DNA of 64,000 bases from Terebella lapidaria (GCA_949152475.1 OX424566.1:14097177-14161176), one strand, 5' to 3'. Counted from the stretch's first letter, positions 28,503 through 42,569 are shown. Program-made: numbers and translations. The notes: generated by a model not told the origin, from the letters alone.

Positions 28503-31500
28503 CATGTTTTCATCACGCGAATTTTCCGCAAGGTCAAAGCAACTACCATTTTGATCTTATTTCAAGTGACAATTCCAAGTAAATATGTGTTTCTTTTCAC
28601 ATCAAGCAATGCAGCACTATCAAATTCTGATCATCCGTTGTCTTCTGAACATGCGTCCTTAACCATGCAGTAATTAAGTGCATGAACAAGTTTAGTAAAC
28701 AGAGCTATATGCTCCCAATATGCTTCTGTTTCTGCCAGCTCAATACATGTACAGTACATCTCCCGTCTCAGGATCCCAACAGGTTTTATACACGCAAATC
28801 TGGGCCGATTGCCAGCAACAATAAGCCAGCATTGAGGCGCGATTTTTGTTGGCTTAGCAAAGCTTTGATAATCCTCACATGCACGGAGTGCACTTGACTT
28901 TGCCTCCACCGCTGAATAGCAATCGGCTCATGGGCAAGTGAGGTCCAAATTTGTGTTTACAAAGTAGTATACAATACACTTACAGTGTATACTGTAAAGA
29001 TTGCGGCCTATTTGGCACTACCTGTACAGTGTTGATACAAACGTGATAAGGCATTCATCGTTGATCAAGTACAGTACAATACTTGATCAGCACGTTCAGG
29101 ATATTCAAAGTGATTACAAGTGTGAAGTATTAAATGTAGTGTAGTCGTGTGCATACAATGTGATGTTCGCAGTGGGACTGTTACACCATTTAAAGTCATC
29201 TACATATGAATTAAAGGATGTTTCATTTACATGTACCTTACCAATGTGTACAATACGACCTAGGATGTACATGTACATCTACACAACTTGGAATACCATT
29301 ATCTATATAATTGTACGGAACATCATGTATGTACATGAACGAATATATCAATCAACAAATACTTTCACATCAAAATGTACAAAAAGCAGAAAGATGTGTA
29401 CCATGAAAGGTTTTTGCACTTTCATCGTGTTCACCACGTTCATTAGTTGTGATGATGGTACATGTACATATAATTCACTATGTGTAGTACTTGAATCATG
29501 AGAGGCATTATTCATGTTATTACAGTATTATTATTTTGAACACAACATACGGATAACACAACCAGTACTTACCCAATCAGACTACAAATCTCAATGTGTT
29601 TTACCACAGAAGTATCCTAATTCTCCCTTGTATCAAAACAAAATTTATGTTCTACAGGCACACGCACACGTATATGATATATGCTCAATAAGACAATGAG
29701 CGTAATATGTAGGCAACAAACACTTACACGTTTCAACTTTGTGTGGGTGAACAACATAATATATTTTCACTTTTGACATTTGAATTTAACCTTTTTACAT
29801 GTGCATGTATGAGCGAACCAATCAATGTTTTCATGTAATTAGTAACTCCACACACTCTGTGTAAAGCTGCAGAAACAAGCCATACTTATGGATAGGCAGC
29901 TGTTGCCGCTAAATACAAATACGTCATGATAGATTTTGCCAATGTCATGAGAGGATTGAGTGCTCAAGATCAATTTTTCTGATGAAATTATCAATTTTCA
30001 CACATTTGTTGGCATGCTCATCAGATACTTATCAGTATTGGAGTATTTCAAAACTACATTTGTGATCGGAGAATCAAAGATTATTCTGCCTACATGTATA
30101 AAGTACGTCAATACATGTGATAACTTATTGGCTGAAAATTGAGCTTGTTCATGTATGATTAATTTATTTATATTAGTAATCCTGATTACATTGCACATGT
30201 GCTTGAGCATGAAGAATTGTTTCACTCAGGATAGAATGGAATGCATACAATATTTTTTTTAATTTTCCATATCTCTTTTACTTATTGATGTATGTATATC
30301 ATGTATATACAAGATCATGTGCGGGATATTGTTTGCACATCAAAATGGTTCTACGTGTATGTTTCTTAAAATAATGTCAAACTCGTTGGTTAATATACAC
30401 TGTGAGTCATGAATATATATGCTTTGTGTTCAACTATAAAATACATTATAATCCTGCAATCAACCGATAAATTGATCAAAAATGCCTCTACCGAAATACA
30501 CGTACCTCTGATTTTTTTCCAATGTCAAGTTGCAAATCACTGTCTATTCTGTCAAATATACAGAATTTCCTTCAAATATCCAACCAATATACTCCTTACA
30601 TGCACATCCAGCCTAACTGAACACAATGTCCCCTAAGTATTTATATACATGTGCTGAACCCGCAAGATATAAATTACGTCACATGCTCGTCTACACTGAT
30701 GCAGACTTGTGCAAGACACTGGTTCTAAACGGTACAGGTAATTGTCAATACGTGACAGGTACATGTACAGTATAGGTATGTATCAGCCTAATACAGCCCT
30801 CTGTCTTTAGAAGTTTCCCTTCGGCAGTGTGACTTATATCCATATTGCATGAGCGGGAAAGAGGGGGGGGGGGGGTGGCAGCAGGGCAGGAAGGCGATTC
30901 TATGCATTCATTTTACATGGCATCCCAATAATTACTGCTCTCGGTATAATGTACAGGTAATGAACAGGTATTGGAGGGGGTGGGCGGGGGGTTTGTTCGG
31001 GATCATATACATGCAGTTATAATTGACATGATAAATTCACATAAGAAGTGTATTTAGCCCAATCAAGCAGACAGGTAAAAACCTGTATTTCTGAGGCAAT
31101 AAATTTGGCGCAGTGACATTAGTGAATGTTGCATGCAACCTTGGGATTTGTCAGTGAGTTTCCATGGTATCCAATGCTATGCTACCCTTCTTTCCCCCCC
31201 CCCCCCCTGTGAACCACCTATCCCCCCCCCCCCCCCCCGTCTATATGCACTATATGCATGTTTTCGAGAGAACCACAGGAAAGACATTGTTATGCCTCTT
31301 GGGGGTGCATTCCGTGAACACCATAACGGTCATTGTAATATTGATTTTTTGTTATACAAGTGTATATGCATGTACAATGTGGACTCAGGTGCAGGAACAT
31401 TAATTTTTACGGGAAGGAGCACATACACGTACGTGTACACGTATGCATATTTGGGATATTGACCGGTACATGCCATGTACATCAGGCCACGCACAAAATA

Positions 31501-31508
31501 ATTATCTA
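28503..31508. other. no gene recognised; AT-rich with homopolymer tracts
   Basis: Contains many 'acatgtacatgta' stretches and G or C runs of 9-16 nt (near 30862-30877 plus-strand G; 31193-31207 and 31223-31238 plus-strand C). Several short open frames occur but none shows a recognisable domain or plausible splice-linked exon. Confidence 0.4.
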
Positions 31509-31999
31509 CAGTACTGATTTCGCAAAACCTCACTAGCCATGCGAATGCTACATGCTAAATGCTAGGCCATGCGATTACGTGCGACTTGATGCTAGCATGA
31601 AATCGCATGGTGCGACCAGTGGGCGCGATGCCATCGCATCAGGCGGCCGTCTTAGTTGAACAGGCGAGCATTGTCTCGCACAGATGCGCGCATCCTTTAT
31701 TTCGGATGCAAATACTGACTTTAATATGAACTGAAATGAAACACTGCATTTTCCCATACGATCTACATGATACAGACTGTTTATAAACCACTCGACCATG
31801 TGTTTGTGAGCATATGCGAGCATATAATGGCCTTCACAAAAAATGCGAAATGCGAAATGCTTTTAGTGCACCACAGTGCCAAGAAGCAATGCTAGCATCA
31901 AATCGCATGATGCTACGTCAGGCGAAGTTGGGCGAACACGTGCTAAATGCCAGGTGTCCCATGCTGGCATTTTGGTGAGGTTTTGCGAAATCAGTACTG
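31509..31999 (+). mobile_element. MITE family A, copy 2, flanked by TA
   Basis: The ends are CAGTACTGATTTCGCAAAAC and the inverted copy. The flanks are TA on both sides, as expected for Tc1/mariner-type insertion. It is the same length class and orientation as 22375-22859 and collinear with it throughout. Confidence 0.9.
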
Positions 32000-33415
32000 T
32001 AGTTACAATTTGCAGCACACTGAGAATTTTCAGTTAGGCCTTCTAAAGAATATTATTTTATAATTTTATCCATAGATTTTCTTTCTTCCTCGAATATGAA
32101 CACAAAAAAATTTATGTGCAGTCAATGAATACACCACACTAATGGCAAGCTACAGGTAAAACGAGCTTTTTTTCCATTCAACTAGCAAAACGAAAATGGA
32201 TTTTCACCAAGGGTCTGGGACCTCATGCATTTTTTTTTACACATGTAGTGATGTAAAACCAATCCTAATGTACTTGTCCACTATATTTTTTTAAGAAAAA
32301 CACAGGCAAAAAACTGAAAATTATATGTCAAAGGAATGTACACAAACAGGTGCATGTTTGATGAACATTTTTTTTTAGAACTATCTACACGATCAAGTAA
32401 CATGCACAAAACTGTGTACTCCAACTTAGCATTGCAAGGTCATTGAATACATACACTGTATATATTATTATACTATACTGGTACCGGTATGTACTTACAC
32501 ATTTTACATGTACCAAAAATATAAAGCAGTGGTGTTTATTTATGGACTCGTGCTTGGAGATGAATAAAATAGGTGAAGCTTTAGAAAAAATGCCATGCAT
32601 TGTGACAGCGACCACACACCACATTTATATTCTCAACTGACTGCGCAAGATCTGAACACAGCAGTGACGCACGCATATAGGAGAGTATTACACATATTCC
32701 ACATCAACATGTATTACATGAATACAAGATCTCACAAAAACGAATAACTCATTTAACCACATGTTTCAACATATCTCATTCACGGTCTACAGCATGTATA
32801 CAAGTATTTTTTTGATCAAGTTAATTAAGGATGTTCAGAAAATAATTTTGGCTGCTATATTTACCCACTCAGCTAAAATGTTATTTTTAAAACCAAATCT
32901 AAATACGTCCCATCTTTTGTATTCAGCCATATATTTTAGCAGTGTGTTGTATGTAGCGAGAAATGGATGTCACTTTTTTTTTACTCATCCTCCAACACAA
33001 ACATATCTTCGTAATATTGCGTGAAATTTGTTCTTGGTTACCTTTATATTGCTATTTCAGAATATATTCAATCTTTGCCACACCTTCAAATTAATGAGCA
33101 TAGTTGAAAAGTGCGACAGACACCATTTTTGGACTAATTACCCTAGGCAAGCATTTCTAACATGTTGAAGGGAGCCTTGACACTACATGTACATATACCC
33201 AGCAGTGGCCATCTCACCCCCCCCCCCCCCCCCTATTCTCCACATATCAGAACTTCATACACCAGCTATCATGATTGTTAGTGATTTTTTTTATCAGTAC
33301 ACACCTACACCTAATAGGTAGCTAGGCCCTATCAAGTAAGATGAATCACCAGGAAACAGTCCCCACAAGAAAGAGGCCACCTATAAAATACAACAGTAAA
33401 TAAATAGACAATATT
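32000..33415. other. no gene recognised
   Basis: AT-rich; a C-run of about 16 nt lies near 33217-33232. No coding or repeat structure beyond low complexity was found. Confidence 0.4.
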
Positions 33416-33540
33416 ACCTGGTTTTTCCAGTATGTGACCTGATATTTGCCGAGATCCTCAGTATTAGCCCAAGGCCGAAGGCTGAGGGTAAATGCCGGGA
33501 TCAAGGGCAAATATCGGGGCGCATGCTGGAAAAACCAGGT
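33416..33540. mobile_element. 125-bp foldback/MITE with ACCTGGTTTTTCCAG ends
   Basis: There are perfect 15-bp terminal inverted repeats, and pairing continues inward (GATATTTGCC with GGGCAAATATC). Downstream, 'atttgccctgatatttgccctcgtatttgccccc' (about 33668-33702) repeats the internal motif, so the element may be part of a larger repeat running to about 33740. Confidence 0.75.
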
Positions 33541-34043
33541 GATGTTGTGTTTATTATATACCATGAAAAGAATAACAGAAACCCCAATAAGACACGTGCA
33601 TGTGCTGTTATGGCAACGTCATTCGACGCGCATGAGCGATCTTTGACAGCTGGTAGGATACCGGCCAGCATTTGCCCTGATATTTGCCCTCGTATTTGCC
33701 CCCTGAGCGATGTTATTGTAAAGGGCACAGCATTTGCAGGTATATAATAATGTGCAGTAATGTGATGAATTGGTCGCGTGCAGTCATGCGGAGAGCCCCA
33801 CCCAGGAAAGGCGTCACCTCATGTTACATCTAATCACTGCACGTATGCATACTAATTGTGCTGGACAAGTTGAGCGGAACACAACGCTTATGTATGTGAA
33901 CCGATACCAGCCACTGCCCACTGCCTAAACCAATAAACCAGTCATTTCTAAACCAATATTTTCAATGCATGCATAAACTTTAAATGATCATGATGATAGA
34001 ATGTCATCGATTAGGTAAATCAGTTAAGGATTGATTGCATGTA

Positions 34044-34343
34044 CCATATTGGTCCTAATAGTGGCACGCGCCCTAATAGTAGAGCCCCCCCCTCCCTCTT
34101 CCCCCAAAATGGTCGATTTTTGCAATCTTATAATTCACTTCATATCAATCTGATAAGGTCTTAGAGTGTTCCAATCCACATCATTCTGTAGGCTATTTGA
34201 ATCATATTAAAGGGGATTGAAGGCCATAGGTATAGTATCCAGTGATTTTCTTAAATTTGACCTCAAGTTTGACCTCAAATTTTCGCGCGCTGCTGCAGGA
34301 GGTCTTGCTTTGGCTCGCCGTGCTACTATTAGGACCAATACGG
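34044..34343 (+). mobile_element. MITE family B, copy 2, flanked by TA
   Basis: The ends are CCATATTGGTCCTAATAGT and, inverted, CCGTATTGGTCCTAATAGT, flanked by TA on both sides. It is about 300 bp and collinear with 27903-28199. Confidence 0.88.
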
Positions 34344-35456
34344 TAATGGTCATGAATCTGGAATCGACCAGCTGTCCATTCACTTATAATGTAAATATGA
34401 AGGTAACAAATTCATGAATTTACACACTTCCAATCAACGTGAAACTTTGCCTTTCTGGTTGTTAGCCATCAAGGATTACTATTACCGAGAACAATGTTAA
34501 ATTTGTTAAATTCATTGTTTTCATATGTCATTTTGCGACCTATTTCTCAGTATACAAAATACACTCACAACAGGGCGAGCGAAAGGATTATGCTGTAAAG
34601 CAAATAGCTAGTGAGGCCAGTAAAACTCACAGGTGATATGCACTCGGGTGCACCGAGGTGTTCGGGATTATGAATATTCAGCTCATCGTATTCATCTCAC
34701 AGAGGGTATAGCCCTAGATATTCTCAATATTTCCACCACAACAAAGAATAAATATATGCAGCAGCCAGTGCTTGTCAACCGGAACACACGAATGTTCGTT
34801 TAGGTGAAACGTATAAAATGATTTATCTAATCATCAGATTGCACAGTTTCCATGATATCATTCATGAAACCATGTCTCGGTTCATCATCCATGAGTATAT
34901 GTGTGTGTGCTAGTCAAGTTTTAGGTGAGGGGATTGTTTAGTCTTGGTGATTTTGTTACCTTTACTTTCCCATTATATAAGTCAATGGAAAAGTGCCTCA
35001 ATGCAGTCACCGGTATTAGCATGTCCGGAGGTTTTTTGAAATTTTTTCTTCTAAATTACAGGTTCTATTGCTTAATTTAAAGTGTATTTTTATGAACACA
35101 TTGGTCCTTGAATGACCTCTGTAGGCCAAAAATTGACGATTTGAGAGCAATTTGAAAGTTCAGCTTTTGAAAATCTTGTCTGTCACCGAAAATGTATATG
35201 GGTATTTTTACCTTTTACTGCAATATCTTGATTGGTTTCCACATTTAAGCACTAAATTACTAGTATGTATTGTTGACAATACAATTCTGGGGCTGGGGCT
35301 CGATTTGAGAGAAAACTAGATGATTCGGTAACCAACGACCGCGTGGGTGTATCCCCTGGGCCCTATCATCCCTGTTGCCCAAAATATGTTCAGACAAAAT
35401 ATCATCACTGCGAGGCCAGTGTGTTTTATCGATATCAGTATAAGAAGTTCCGGACC
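34344..35456. other. no gene recognised
   Basis: AT-rich sequence without a convincing frame, RNA gene or inverted-repeat structure. Confidence 0.35.
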
Positions 35457-35757
35457 TTAACTAGTAAAAGTATTGTTAACTTATTCGGTTACAGTCATGA
35501 AATCTCCACTGAACAAAACCTTTACGTTGTTGAGCCCAATAATAAATGTTTATCGTCTTAACTATTTTTATTGTGGTCAATATTAGACCTAACTAGTAAA
35601 ACTAATGTTAACTTATTCAGTTACAGCCAAGAAATCTCTACTGGACCAAACCTTGACCTTGTAGAGCCCAATAATAAATATTTTCTTGTTTTAAATATTT
35701 TTATTGTGGTCAATAATAGACTTAACTAGTAAAATTAGTGTTAACTTATTTGGTGTT
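35457..35757. repeat. tandem repeat, about 132-bp period, 2.3 copies
   Basis: 'aactagtaaaa' followed by 'gttaacttatt(c/t)(a/g)gt' begins at 35459, 35591 and 35724. Each unit contains 'agcccaataataaat' and 'tttttattgtggtcaat'. Confidence 0.85.
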
Positions 35758-36662
35758 ATTGTTCTGTTTTCCCAAAAACATCAGTTCTTTATTCTAAACA
35801 AGAATTCAGTATTATTTGCTTTCATAGTACAGGTTTTTGGAGTGATCACAAGTTAGCCTGTCAACTAATTAATATTTATTTGGTCATTCTGAAAAATGAT
35901 TGGTTTCGTGAGACTGTCTTTCTCATCAACCCGTGCGATTTCATCATCATTCATCGAAAACTCTCACTCGTAGAGCGTTCACAAACGATGTGTGCTAAAC
36001 AGGACAAATTGAGCACAAAATGTGTTGCCAATCAACCAATTTGGTTGCAATGGCAACCAAAATCGATTGGTGTCGCTATCTCACTATACGTCATGTCTCT
36101 CTGAGAAATTATCGTAATCGGTTCAGATCTGCAGCCTGTAGCACGTTCACAAGACAGTGTCTGCGGCGGACGCGGCTGACGAAGCGCGACGATCTCAAAT
36201 CCTTAGTATCAGCGTAACTTTGTTTGGGAGATACAATATATGTTGAAAAATTATTGCAAAAATATTGCTAAACAATCACCATGATCACATTGCAGTGAAC
36301 ATTTGAGCGGGAGCTGCATGTACAACACTCCAGTTCCTATTAGATTTTATTACGTTCTGGCCAGAATGCAATATCCTATGAAATAATTCATCATTTCTGA
36401 TATTCCATTACATGTGAAATGTCACACAATTTTTTCTTTGTTGTACACAGTACATACATCATTAGGCCTACATGTATATAACTAGGCTCTGGCCAGATAG
36501 GCCTAAAGATCATAAAAATCATAAATATATATTCTATGTTAATATCCAAATATCTTGACCTTTTTGACACAGAAAAAAACAACATACACAATAAATTTAC
36601 AGGTAGTATACTTGTTTGCTGCCGAAATACAACACGACTGTTGGTACTGGTAGTTATCGCCC
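35758..36662. other. no gene recognised
   Basis: A slightly richer patch at 36020-36220 has an open frame, but no motif or splice context is recognisable. Confidence 0.3.
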
Positions 36663-36755
36663 ACAGTCGCTTGTTACCGGGTGGGGGGGGGGGTATCACC
36701 ATGTAAAAAAAAAGTACATGGTGATACCCCCCCCCCCCCGGTAACAAGCGACTGT
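36663..36755. repeat. long near-perfect hairpin containing G and C runs
   Basis: ACAGTCGCTTGTTACCGG plus a G-run and GTATCACCATGT pairs with ACATGGTGATAC, a C-run and CCGGTAACAAGCGACTGT. The arms are about 41 nt and the loop is a short A-rich stretch. Confidence 0.88.
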
Positions 36756-39700
36756 GTTATCGCCAGTGATCACGAATTGGCAGCACTGCCCCCAAATTCC
36801 CCCATTATCGCCCATTTTTGGCGACGGCCGGATTTTTCTCCCTAAAGCCGCGCGGGGTGCCTCCACTATAATCACTTGCGCTCCTCGGCGATGCAGTTTA
36901 TTTACAAACAGATGGCTACCAGTTAATTTTAATGCCCTATTGAATTCATTGTGCGACTTCCAGACACTTCCATTGAGTGCAACAGAATGAATAATCACCA
37001 CGAAATTTGCTCACTTTTCAACCGTCGAAACCTTTACGGAATTTCCCGAATTTCATCAAAACAAATATATCACGTGATTCGTCTGTTTTTACTGTTTCAT
37101 AGGTCATCAACAAATTTCCGATAACCCCGAGCGCTTGATGTAAATAAACAGATTTAAATGACCACTCCGACGCGGTTTTGGCGCCAAGCGCGGGAACCAA
37201 AAACGCGAAATTTTTAGACTCCACCCACAGTCTAATAATTTTCATATTTTTATCAAAACTGATATCAAAATTTCAAGATATACATTTTGAAGAATAGATA
37301 TAAAGGCACCCGATACAAATCTCCAAAGAGGAATATCCTGAACATGTAATTTTTAATAAATTTCTAAAAATGCTTATTTAACATGGTGACAGATACAAAT
37401 CCGATTATGCAGAAAACGCTGGACACGCTACCGGTATGTTACGTGCAATCAGTCCTTAACCGGTTATGGTTACAGTGTGTAACCAAATGTATTTCTCAAC
37501 CTTTTAATCCAGCTCCAAACTCTTCCTATAACTGAAATTTCCTTCTAAATTTGAAATCACTCTCCGAGGCAAAAACACTCATTCCTCGTAAGAACACATA
37601 TATTTTCATGTGAAAAAGTTCCAGACTGAGAGTTCATTTTCAGACCTGATTTTGCCCCAATTTTGACACCGATATTTTGTAAAATGGGACCTGTGAAAAA
37701 AATGTTTTGGTTGAGAAATCAGTGACGGTTTGTTCACACCTTATGCAAGGTAAAGAGCAACCAGTTACAAAATGTTGTAGTTGTTGAAGACCCAGCCTAG
37801 GGGACTCCGCGTCGCGATCGCTCAAAACCCCTAACATTGTCATTGCATAGTCAATCAATGGCAGTGGGGTGCCATATATTCATCGTTATGTCGTACCCGT
37901 AACCTGGTAACCCGGCCCCGTATGGACTGTGGTGACAGTTGCAGTATTTCCCGGTATTATCGCCCATTAGCAACGTACATTACGACTTCAGTTCTTGATT
38001 TATCAAGTTCGAAAGCGAGAATTGATATCATGATCAATCGATAAATCATTTCAAAATCACTACTGATCCTGAAAATCCAAGGTATGGCAAACTTACCCCT
38101 TTTTATCCAAAACATCCAAACCACTTGTAATGGAATAGTTTATATTACATTCGCTAGGTGCGCTGTGAGCGGTCTGTCTGAACAAGAAAGTGTGGTCAGA
38201 GAGTGACTCTAGTTATTGACCTCCTGTGTCCCTTGCAACTATGTTCTGTTTGGGGCCTACGAGTTCCAGTAGTTAGGCTGAAATTGATAAAATAGCACAG
38301 GCAGATCTAGGGGATACCATCCTCATCCCAAGTTTGCGTGGAATAGGCCTTATATGTAAAAATCTATGCCTACAGTAGAAAAGGCTATGCGGAAAGCCCC
38401 AGCCCAGCTAGACCCCCAGGCCTGCTGAAACGAGCTCGGTAATTAATTTGATTCACAAAATTTAACAAACGGGTAATGGGTAATGAATGAGTAATGAAGT
38501 GAAATTTACAGGAGAGGTCAGGAAGTTACTACATAACATATAAAACCTAGATTTTTTTCAGGAAGGCTCCCCTAGCCCGCAAAGGGCTTGACCCCCCTCG
38601 CCCCCCCCCCATGCTGGACCCCCCCCCCCCTCTGTATAGGTATAGCTAATGGAACTGAACGTTACTGTATTGTTTTTGTGGAATAAGATAATTGTTCTTA
38701 CAAATGAAATGCAAATGACTGCAAACTAGTAACTGAAGAGAGAAAATGTATGAGTTCTCGTACCCCTTATACTCACGAATTTGATATTCGGCCTACAGGC
38801 ATTCGTTTGGGTTTGAAGGGAAAAAATTATCAAATTTTATTCAAATTTCTAATATGCTGCATGTATCATACAATTACTATGTTCTGTCCTATTGTAGAAT
38901 ATCCAGAGTACTTTTTATTACAACACCTTAATCTAGTAAACCATATGTTGTTCAAAGATGTATAACCAGTATTAAATTTTCAGTAAAAAGTGCTATCATA
39001 ACCTATCATAACTTATTTGTTGTTGTTGTTGTTGTTGTAGTTTATTCTTGTTGTCATTTATATTGTGTTATCAATTGTTTTTTTTTTCTGTTTTGTCTTG
39101 TTGGGGAAATACATTTGTAAGCAACAGCTTCTTGTATTCTCCCCTTCAACTTTCTTTTTATTGACAATGTGTATATCCTGTATATGTACATGAATTTGAA
39201 TGTTAAATATCTTTGATTTGAATCGAATTGAATATGTGCGAGTCATGAGGACGTTGGTCAACATAATCCAAGAAATATGAAGGATTTTCATTGAAAACTT
39301 TTCAATAAAATGCCAATAGTTCATATGTTCACTTCTATTCAATAATCTAGCATGCACTGTAGATACTCCACATACAAAATACAATCTTCCACTGTTTCAA
39401 GTGGTTTTTATTTCACAAAGCAAAGCAAAAATTGTCATAACGTCGGAAGACAACTTATCATAACGAAACCAAATTTGCGTCATTTTGCAAATAGTACTAG
39501 TAAACATTGAAGTCTTTTTTTAGTTCAATGCTAGTAAATCAATTCATAAGCATAACGTACTCAACACGATCTACAAACACTGGACATATAAAGTGTCACA
39601 TCCTGCATTTGAGACAAACCGCAGTACTTTTTAAAACTCATCTGATGTGGGTTCAAAATCAACTTAGATAAATATTTTGGTTGGTGCTGATAAAACAATA

Positions 39701-39841
39701 TCTGTTATTGTTGCTGAGAAAATTTGAGTATCACGTTCGTCATTGTTCAATAAATATTTTTTTTACGAAACAGACAAGGGGATGACACTTCTTATGTCCA
39801 ATATGTCACTATGGACATGGAGTCAAACCAATACATATAAG
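36756..39841. other. no gene recognised
   Basis: Minus-strand frames around 36.7-37.25 kb are open for 75-100 codons but lack recognisable domains. C-runs occur near 38595-38630 and a short GTT microsatellite at 39018-39040. Confidence 0.35.
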
Positions 39842-40394
39842 GTCAAGTTCATCTGTCAGTGAAACACGCTTTTTGGCCGTAGTTTTGTTTTGGATAATCG
39901 AATCAACTTGAAATTTTGTATTTCTTAACTGGGTATCATGCCGTAATTGTTCACCGAATTTCAGAAATCTATATCAAAAATTGAAAAAGATGGTAATCAA
40001 ACCCAATGTTAAAATTCAGCCCCAATAAGAAATTTCAGGGTCTGCACACAAAAACTTCTACTTGATGTTTGAGTTATATATTGCTACAAAATAAACATGT
40101 TTACTTAAAATACACCGCGACTATGCCTTCCTATTTCGACACAATAGGTTCTTTCTGTACTGGCTTAAACATCATAAAAGCTCTGAATTTGTTGGAATTT
40201 ATTTGATCCCATTTGAACTGAAATTTAACATTGAGGTAGATCGCAACTTTTTCATTTCTTGAGATAAAATTCTGAAATTCTATGAAAAATTACGGCATGA
40301 TACCCAATTAAGACACACACAATTTCAAGTTGATTCGATTATCCAAAACAAAACTACGGCCAAGAAGCGTGTTTCACTGACAGATGAACTTGAC
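39842..40394. mobile_element. 553-bp MITE with about 120-bp inverted arms
   Basis: The arms (39842-39965 and 40272-40394) start GTCAAGTTCATCTGTCAGTG and run through CGTAGTTTTGTTTTGGATAA and GGTATCATGCCGTAAT with very few mismatches. The interior is unrelated AT-rich DNA. The target duplication was not resolved. Confidence 0.88.
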
Positions 40395-40853
40395 ATTTTT
40401 AGTATGCGTCATAATTTGTACCAAACATCTTTTAATATACGTGTGGACTTCGTAGAAATTGTGAAACCATTAATTAAAATTCTGTCGCTGAATTTAGTGT
40501 GTTTTTCGACTAGGGCATTTTACACCAAGATATATGGATAAACCTGTTGAGATTCTATTTGCCCGTGTAATGATATCACACTTTTACATGACACTTACAT
40601 GAAACCATTAATACACATTGAGGGATTATATGAATTTTGATTTTGGATATAGGCCTATCATTTTACTGCTAGTAGTACAAATGAGATCTATAAATCTACT
40701 ATCTGGACCAACTCGAATTGTTTCCCGTTCCATGTTCCATTGAAGCAAATCCTTCACATTCCTAAAATGCGGATAGCAAGATTGTTGCATGGCAGTCAGC
40801 TGAGATATGGATGAAGAGTCGGTGAAGGATGATTTTTGCTTTTGGCGGGAAAA

Positions 40854-41316
40854 TCAGGTGTCGTTTGGCGCGTGGTCACGTGATCTGTCACATGAAATTG
40901 TTGGCCGGCGATACACCAAGTCGGTGAACGGGAATGGGATATCTGAAAGCAAAGAAATGTACATATGTTCAAAATAAAATTCACAAAATCAGTCTCATTC
41001 AGTAGCGTCAAAAAAAAAACCTAATGTAGGCCTAATTCGAACGCTCATTGAAAAAAATATTGCACGAAAACATTTTTTTTCTGTTCAGAGCAATAACCAG
41101 AAACATAAAATTTCTTGTGGCCTAACAAATAATCTCGCACGAGCCTACATCGAAAATATTCAAAATTTAATTAAATTTATGTATTTATTGGCAAAATGTG
41201 CGGCTGCAGTCGAGTTTATAAAGGCATTTACCTGTGTCACTGATCAGAATGTAAGGTCCCATGTTGTCCACCATTGATGGAGGCAGGCACGCTCTATGTG
41301 TCGGTTTCTGATTCAT
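40854..41316 (-). CDS. small two-exon candidate gene, 57 aa, paralogue of 55155-55590
   Basis: The exons are 41316-41232 and 40942-40854, with GT (GTAAATG) and a CAG acceptor in phase 1. The product ends its first exon with MGPYILISDT and starts the second with DIPFPFTDLVYRRP. The same phase-1 junction and the residues ILISDx|DIPFPFxD occur in the candidate gene at 55 kb, which argues for a real conserved exon pair. An upstream UTR exon may exist (acceptor AATTTAG near 41374; a TATAAA-containing stretch near 41960), but its frame does not continue into this ORF. I do not recognise the family. No signal peptide or membrane segment is seen. Confidence 0.4.
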
Positions 41317-41399
41317 TGTCGATAATTGTCTCGAACAGTAAAAGTACATGTGTGGTTCCTCCAGATCCGATCCTAAATTAACGAAACACGTTTACTAGT

Positions 41400-42569
41400 A
41401 TTTTATTAGGTGCAAATCACATATGCTTAAACACAACGAGACAGTTTGTTATCATTTGCACGTATGCAATTATTTCAGAAAGGAAATTAGTTGCATATAT
41501 TTTTTTTTATCCAAGCCTACCTTGTCTGCTCTGTTGTAATTCTGAACACGTTTACTTTCGCATTCATGTGCATTTTCTTATTTTTGACGTTCAATTGTTA
41601 TAAATGGCGGAAACATAATGACTATGTATGATTTAGTGATGCCAGAAAACGTTCGTAAACTCAAGAATATTACTTTACTAGATACAGTATTTCAAAGTTT
41701 TATTTAACAACAAAAATTACATGCATAAGCCTAAATGCAAAATATGTCTCACGCATTTCCATTGAATGAACGATAACTTTGCATACAATCTTGTTATTGT
41801 ATAATATTTGTCGTTGCATAAATTTCGTACCTGCCTGTAAAATATTCAATTTGGCAAACGAACATCTGCATCTGTGAAACGATGGACCGTAGGTATAAAT
41901 CCTGTTCAATTCTCCAATCCTTCAAATGAACAAATGTAGCTATCTTTCTCCCACGACCAAATTTATACCAGGTATTTTTCACGTGTGATTTGGCATTTAA
42001 CCACGTGATTTCTGCTACCTGTCACATGAAAATAATGAACTTTCCTGTAGTCACTGTATGATATGGACCATCGGTGTCTGGCACGTGCATACCCCCAGTT
42101 TCTATGAAGTGTTCCGCACACACGGTGGCGCTGCAATCGATGTGATAATGCCCTATGATATTGCCCGTCGATTTCATCACAACTTGGAGTTATTGCATCA
42201 GTTAAAGTTTGAAAATGTTGGCCATAAGGCGGGAATTGTGAGTGCAGTTTGCTTCAGGGTAGAAATACTATTGACCTATTTCTTTCAATAGAATAGATTA
42301 TTTCAATGATAGCTAATGATGGCCCAACCATATGCACTTGTGTAATACCATCTGTGCAACTTCATAGTAACACATAAAATGTATTAACAATTTTTTTTTT
42401 ACAACGCGGGCAACCACCACTCACGTATATAATATTGTGGGAAGCCAGAGGCTTGTAACTTACAGCGTTGCAATGGTTTACAGAATTTGAATTCAAGGAG
42501 CATCTTCATTTAATACTCTTAAGCACTTTAGTCATTATCAACCATGATGAAAAACACACTTACTAAGTT
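41400..42569. other. no further gene recognised
   Basis: A possible first exon (about 41960-41832, minus, donor CAG/GTACGA) has TATA- and CACGTG-like motifs upstream (41980-42020). Otherwise it is AT-rich. Confidence 0.3.

Noticed and set aside
28631..28909. 92-codon minus frame upstream of GUK1 exon 1
   Set aside because: No motif is recognised and its composition is ordinary intergenic. A GUK1 5' UTR exon is possible but cannot be placed from sequence alone.
41794..41982. Coding first exon for the 41-kb gene reading MQMFVCQIEYF
   Set aside because: After correct splicing at GGCAG/GTACGA the frame meets a stop before the conserved junction, so at most it is a 5' UTR exon.
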